Shown piece after piece: positions 15,730 to 20,588 of a stretch of 20,588 nucleotides of DNA (positions are counted from its first letter, which is position 1; every line of letters starts with the position of its first letter). The position numbers were made by a program, and so were the translations under genes. Source of the stretch: Euprymna scolopes (lineage: Eukaryota > Mollusca > Cephalopoda > Sepiida > Sepiolidae); assembly GCA_024364805.1 (NCBI GenBank), contig CM044523.1, positions 4,329,589 to 4,350,176 on the forward strand, read 5' to 3'. Under the pieces are notes generated by a model. It was not told the origin of the DNA. It worked only from the letters and a program-made list of their open reading frames with translations, and searched no databases.

Positions 15730-18262
15730 TTAAAATATTTTAAAACAACCCAGAATGATTCAGGGAGCATTTATTATGAAATAAATAAATTGAAAAATAT
15801 TTAGTTTAATCCATTCAATAGGTTTTCTGAGTAAAAAATGAAGCGATATCCTTAGACTTCGCCAGAATTTTAAAAATGCCAAAACTCCCAAAGAAAACCA
15901 ACATCATTTTTGAATGCAGAGTCAATTTCACGGCGTAGTATTCAAACAAATCGTTAGGCCTTAAACCTGACGTTATCTTCTCACCTTAGCAATTTTAGAC
16001 GTCCCCTTCGAAATAAAGCGTGATTATATTTTCCACCTCTAACTTGCTTGGTTCAATTCTCCTCACGTCGACTATTACTAAATTGTTCACAAGTGCACGC
16101 GTGTAGTTATTATGGACTATCAGACATAGCTCTTTTTTTTAAATCGGCCCGCTTACACCTTGCTATAGACAGCTGTAAATAAGACTTACTGAAATTAAAC
16201 CTGATAATAAAATTGTATTGTAAATATTTACCCAGCGAATTTTTTCCTAATTATTCACATTATAACTTTTCTACATTGAAACCTTGTATTTGTTTTCGTA
16301 TTTCTTCATTTCCTGTGTATTTACTTACTATTGCTAATAAGATATTTCAACAACAAGACTATCCATCGGATCGACTCTCCTCTTCAATTAGCTTTACCTG
16401 TGATTAAATAAATAGGAATAAGTTTTAGGGAAACACATGTTGATTTACTCATAGAGTTGATGATTAGGAGGATATCAGATGAAACAAATTCCTCAATCAA
16501 AATCATTGTCTACCTATTTATGTTCCTCTGCCAATGTTGGAATTCTGGGACCATTTTTTTTTCAGATTGAAATCAAAATTAATTTTACGTCTTTGATACT
16601 AACAGTTCTAATAAAATTGAATGTTTAAGATAAAACGGTCTTAAAAAGAAGTAGAAATATTTCTAATTTTGTTTAAGGGATTACTGATAAGTTTGTATCA
16701 AATGTAATGCTAGTCTGAAATATTTGAATGTTTAAATTGAAAGTTGTGTATATATTATGAATTTGATGGATATTAATTGATTTTAATCTTAATGGTTAAA
16801 ATTTAACAAAAAATGGGTCTGAATTTTCATGAGTGGTTGCCACACATTTATTACCCCCTTAACTTGAAACTCAATTAAACTAAGCATACGTCACACTATC
16901 ACCCCTTACGCCTTTCAACTGTTATCCAAAATATCATAATGATCAGGCAAATAGTATAGGAGTGAACCTTGTACATATACATATATTAATATATACATGT
17001 AACACACATTATATAAACACGATAAAAAATATTTCTTCCAAGACGGATGAAACGAATTCCAAAAATAGCACAGTTATCAATTTTTATTTCCCCCGTACGA
17101 AGGTTAAACAATATATATTTATAATAAATCCTATGTTTAGAATTCAAAGTCAAATTCTTATCAACAACTCTGATACTGATTCTAGAAAATGTCTAAAGGC
17201 TAAAGCGTTCTTTCGAAAATTGAAATTAAAGAAATCTAGCTTCATTGTGTCCCATAAATAGATATTAAACTTGAAACAATATTTAAATAATTAAATTTGA
17301 AATAGGAGTTTGTGCGCATTTTATTCCTCTAAAATCGTATAAATTCTCCAAAGAATATAAAATCTGACAGTTATTAGTTGTTTAAATTTCAGGAAAAAAA
17401 GAATTTTCACAGACGCTTACATTTACTATTTCCTCGTTTTACATGAAACAAAAATAAAATTAAACATAGCCCATATTACGACACCTACGTCACTTTTTTT
17501 GTTAAGAATTTTTTAATGATCACGCAATTTATTAAAAAGGGAAATATGTACATACAACAATATAAACATACGCCGATAAGTTCATAGAACTGTCAAGAAT
17601 TGTTTTCATTGAAATATTACGATTATTAAAACTATTATGGAAAATTATATTTTTCTGGTTTAACGCATCGTTAGAATTATAAATTTTGAAAGAAAAGACT
17701 AATAATACAGATGTTAAACCTAATGATAACTATTAATAGCTTTAGCGTCTTTTTAGTTTAGAAATACATTTGGATGAGGAATTCAAAAATATAATGATGA
17801 ATATATGTATCATTTTCGGTTCATGTTTTTTAATTATCACCATTTGTCTATTTATTTATTTCTATCAACCGTTTTTTATTCATTTTTTTACGTCGAACTA
17901 CTTATATAATACCAACTTTCTCAATTTATCACGCTTACTCTTGGAGTCGTACGGTTTCCATGTTCTCAATGAAATATATCTATTTCACATCTAATCCTAT
18001 TTCATGCTACAATCGTAATGAATTACATTCTCCTTCTAGCGTCAAATAATTCAAAACCTTATTGCAAATGTCTGCGGCGCATCAGATATTACTAATCTGG
18101 TAATAATTCTTCCGAACACAAAGTCGGGACATACCAAAACTCTCTTGGAATTTCCTTATTTTCAAAATAAAAAAAAATCCTTCACACTTCCCCAGATTCC
18201 CTTAAGGCACACATTCTATATTGTATTACCGGGTTTTTTTTCTCGTCAAATTGTTATGTGTT
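15730..18262. other. Unassigned AT-rich stretch, no gene seen
   Basis: Frames of 64, 99 and 74 codons on the plus strand (16213, 16962, 17770) were read. The last begins with a hydrophobic run of about 25 residues, but such runs are expected from T-rich DNA and there is no other support. GGTTCAATTCTCC at 16049 resembles a B box, without an A box. No repeats, element ends or RNA genes were found. Confidence 0.5.
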
Positions 18263-18342
18263 CGCACACAAACACACTCACACACACGCACACACGCGCG
18301 CGCACACACACAAACACACACACACATATATATATATATATA
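18263..18342. repeat. Alternating CA/CG/TA tract
   Basis: CGCACACA-type repeats pass through CACACGCGCGCGCACACACA to a (TA)n run at about 18326-18342. It alternates pyrimidine and purine with only two or three breaks, the pattern known to favour Z-DNA. Both overlapping frames are translated repeat. Confidence 0.95.
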
Positions 18343-20377
18343 ATCGTAGTGTTGTATGACGTGGATATGGAAATGAAGTTGGTTCAAGATCATGGCTGAC
18401 ATTGCGAAACTTAATCCAGATGAGAAAATCTGATATTATCTTTAGTTGATTTTTAGATTCTTTAAAAAGAGTCCGAAAGAGTGTGTCACGCACGCTATGT
18501 CCTAAAGTAACAAGCAATGTCGATTCAATTGAAACGTATTTACAATAGCGAATAACTTTTGATAAACACTTCAGGCGCAATCATTTATGGTTAGGAAACA
18601 GATCCGAAACCCGTGTAAAGAACAGGCCCACACACGGTTACAAACATACACTGCGTCGATATATCAGTTTTTCCCAGATTGTAATTATTTTAAATTTATG
18701 TACTGGTACAGTTTGTGGCTTATACTAAAACCGAAATTTCGTCGGCATCTTCTTGCTGTTTTTATGTTGAATAGTAACCGGCCAATCTTAAAGTAACACT
18801 ATTTTAAAATTCTATGAGATGCTAAAAATATGTTATAAAATAGGATGAGATGTAATATTTAAGGCAAAAATAAAACAAAAAGTGAGACAACGAAAAAAAA
18901 GTGCATGGCAATCCTAAACAAGTTAATGACTACAAGAAGCACACATTCACATCGATAAATTTTACTAATGATGATTACATAAATGGTTGTGTATACTTTG
19001 AGAGTTCTTGCAGAACAAGAAGAATTCAGTAGCTGAGATAGGAAGTCAGACTCGATTATTTAAGGACTGTGAATTATCCACAGCATTTATAAACCAATAG
19101 ATTAGTAAAAGAACTGGCGTAAACCAGATGTTAGCTCTGTGTTTATTTTTGCTCAACTAAGTTATTGAAGAAAAAACTACCCCAAAAAATCAAATTAAAA
19201 AAATCCAATGATATTTTCAGGATATACACCTCTGTTCTTACTTTTTTAAAAAAATAATTCAGGCGGATATATGCAACAGAAAAATATGAACAAAGAGTTT
19301 TAATGTCTACTATATATTATCCTTGACGTGTTCGGGCTGTCTGTGCAGTAATTTGTCAGGAGAATTTGACATGAAGGTATTTCAACCTACAATAACAGTA
19401 TTCACACTGGCAGGCAAACACACTGGCTCAAACATGAAATGATGCACTTTCCACTAGAATGCTAACAGAAATTACAACGACAAGAGCATTAAACTATTAC
19501 ATACTTAAATTAAACTATAACATACTTAATTCATTGCCAAGAGAAACGTTATTAGTCATTATTACTTTACCTACTAAAAATAGTGAAAAGTCTTGGAAAT
19601 ACATACATATATCTTGGTTTCTTTAAAAAATATCAAGCTTAAGGAAAGACGTACTATAATATATGAAAACGTGCTGAAGCAAAATACGCAAAAATGAATA
19701 GACATTTTTGTTGTTTAAAAGGGTTTATCCATTCTGTCGAAAATGTCGTTAAATTCCATAACTATTTCAGATATATAAAGCAAAAAAAAAAAAACAACGA
19801 CAAAAAAACAAAAAATAAAAAAAAAAACAGTGATTATACTGAAAAAAAAAGCATTGCAAATTATGAATTCCCAAAGAGATATTTTCCAGGTAAAGATTAC
19901 ATAAATAGGTGAAATACATCATTAACAGCACAAGAATAAGAACTAAAAATATATACCAATCAAATATATATAAAGTGGAAAAGAATGGATCAGAGAGGAT
20001 TCCAAATTGCAGTGTTACGATGACTGACGCCATTCATTCATGGTCTGAAAGATTCATATCTCTGTTGCAGATATTGGCGGCGTAAGAAGCAGAGACCTGT
20101 CAAGAAATCCTTGGTGAAAGTAGTTTTCCAATAGTAGTGACTATGTATGAAAATAAAATCTAAAGGACAAAAGGTGACTCGTTAAATTGTACAACTTATG
20201 TCCTCGTAGCGCTTCAACTGTTTAATTAAATTATGAAAAGGCTTGTTCCGGACGCCCATGGGCAGACATCATTTATTGCTGGAAAAGTGCATGAAATAAT
20301 GGTTGGGACAATGTATAAAACACATTCTGGAATAAGAAATGTCGTTCGTTTTAAGTCTTTACTTTTGAAACGACCCT
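18343..20377. other. Unassigned AT-rich stretch, no gene seen
   Basis: It contains an A-rich low-complexity patch (about 19783-19850) and chance frames around it. At 20254-20263 GCCCATGGGC is a short palindrome, and TATAAAA at 20314-20320 stands in a TATA-like context, but no exon follows. TTCCGGACGCCCATGGGCAG near 20246 is faintly like TTTGGACACGCATGTCCAG in the candidate LTR. Confidence 0.45.
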
Positions 20378-20410
20378 CGCACGCACGCAAGCGCACACAC
20401 ACACATATAT
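20378..20410. repeat. CGCACG/(CA)n/TA microsatellite
   Basis: CGCACGCACGC leads to GCGCACACACACACATATAT, another alternating pyrimidine-purine stretch. Confidence 0.9.
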
Positions 20411-20516
20411 GAATACTTCATTTAATCACATAAATCAATATATGAAAGTATAAATTTAAGTATTTCCTTCAACAGTGTTCAATACGTAGGTAGAGCTAGG
20501 TAGTAAGTTATAAAAT

Positions 20517-20588
20517 ATATATGGCAATTAAGCTACACAGAATGTGGATGAAAGGCGGAACATTCTGTGTGGCTTAATTGCCATATAT
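20517..20588. repeat. Near-perfect hairpin, 29-bp arms, reaching the window edge
   Basis: The left arm (20517-20545) starts ATATATGGCAATTAAGC and the right arm (20560-20588) ends GCTTAATTGCCATATAT. All 29 positions pair, with a single T:G wobble (20534 with 20571). The loop is the 14-base GGATGAAAGGCGGA. The arms may extend beyond the window. This could be a small foldback or MITE, the end of a larger element with inverted termini, or a recent palindrome. A microRNA precursor is less likely because animal precursors rarely pair this perfectly. Confidence 0.9.

Noticed and set aside
17770-17994. Small membrane protein frame of 74 codons
   Set aside because: Hydrophobic runs are expected in T-rich DNA, and there is no start context, domain or neighbouring exon to support it.

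Overview
The window looks like about 20.6 kb of gene-poor, repeat-dense DNA from a large animal genome. It is strongly AT-rich, it has long (TA)n, (CATA)n, (CA)n and (CAA)n arrays, and many old diverged repeat copies lie in unique-looking AT-rich sequence. A mollusc, perhaps a cephalopod, would fit: the pattern of (CATA)n joined to small repeat units and the GC-rich element ends resemble what I know of such genomes. This is an inference from style, not a proven assignment. I find no open frame with a recognisable protein domain. The longer frames are either translated microsatellite or chance runs in AT-rich DNA, so I annotate no protein-coding gene. The window is best read as intergenic or intronic.

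Layout, left to right. Positions 1-90 hold a (TA)n run and one end of a small transposable element. A purine-rich microsatellite zone follows (about 471-760), then one copy of a dispersed repeat (822-1305) whose partner lies 12 kb away. Positions 1546-2600 form a compound repeat: a diverged direct repeat, a pair of about 110-bp inverted arms and, between those arms, a 5S rRNA-like sequence that looks like the head of a 5S-derived SINE. A two-unit 133-bp tandem repeat lies at 2875-3138. After a featureless stretch with one promoter-like cluster (CACGTG plus CCAAT near 4.5 kb), two tandem copies of an element of about 400 bp, each led by (CATA)n, fill 5008-5940. A candidate solo LTR (5941-6593), rich in palindromic factor-binding motifs, abuts the second copy.

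The centre (7-11 kb) has a 344-bp-spaced direct repeat, long (TA)n tracts and an apparently complete non-autonomous element (9503-10246) with four internal 130-150 bp units. The right half holds a 294-bp-spaced duplication (about 11.9-12.4 kb), the second dispersed-repeat copy (12906-13380), a roughly 620-bp (CAA)n array capped by an element end in reverse orientation (14202-14893), a 29-bp triple repeat (15643-15729), and an alternating CA/CG/TA tract (18263-18342). The last 72 bases form a nearly perfect 29-bp-arm hairpin that runs to the window edge.

No genes cooperate here. The main biology is the accumulation of small mobile elements. The best leads are a GC-rich terminal signature (CTAG...CGTTG...GG) shared by several elements, the 5S-headed SINE inside inverted arms, and the terminal hairpin. 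All repeat boundaries and similarities were judged by eye and need alignment to confirm.
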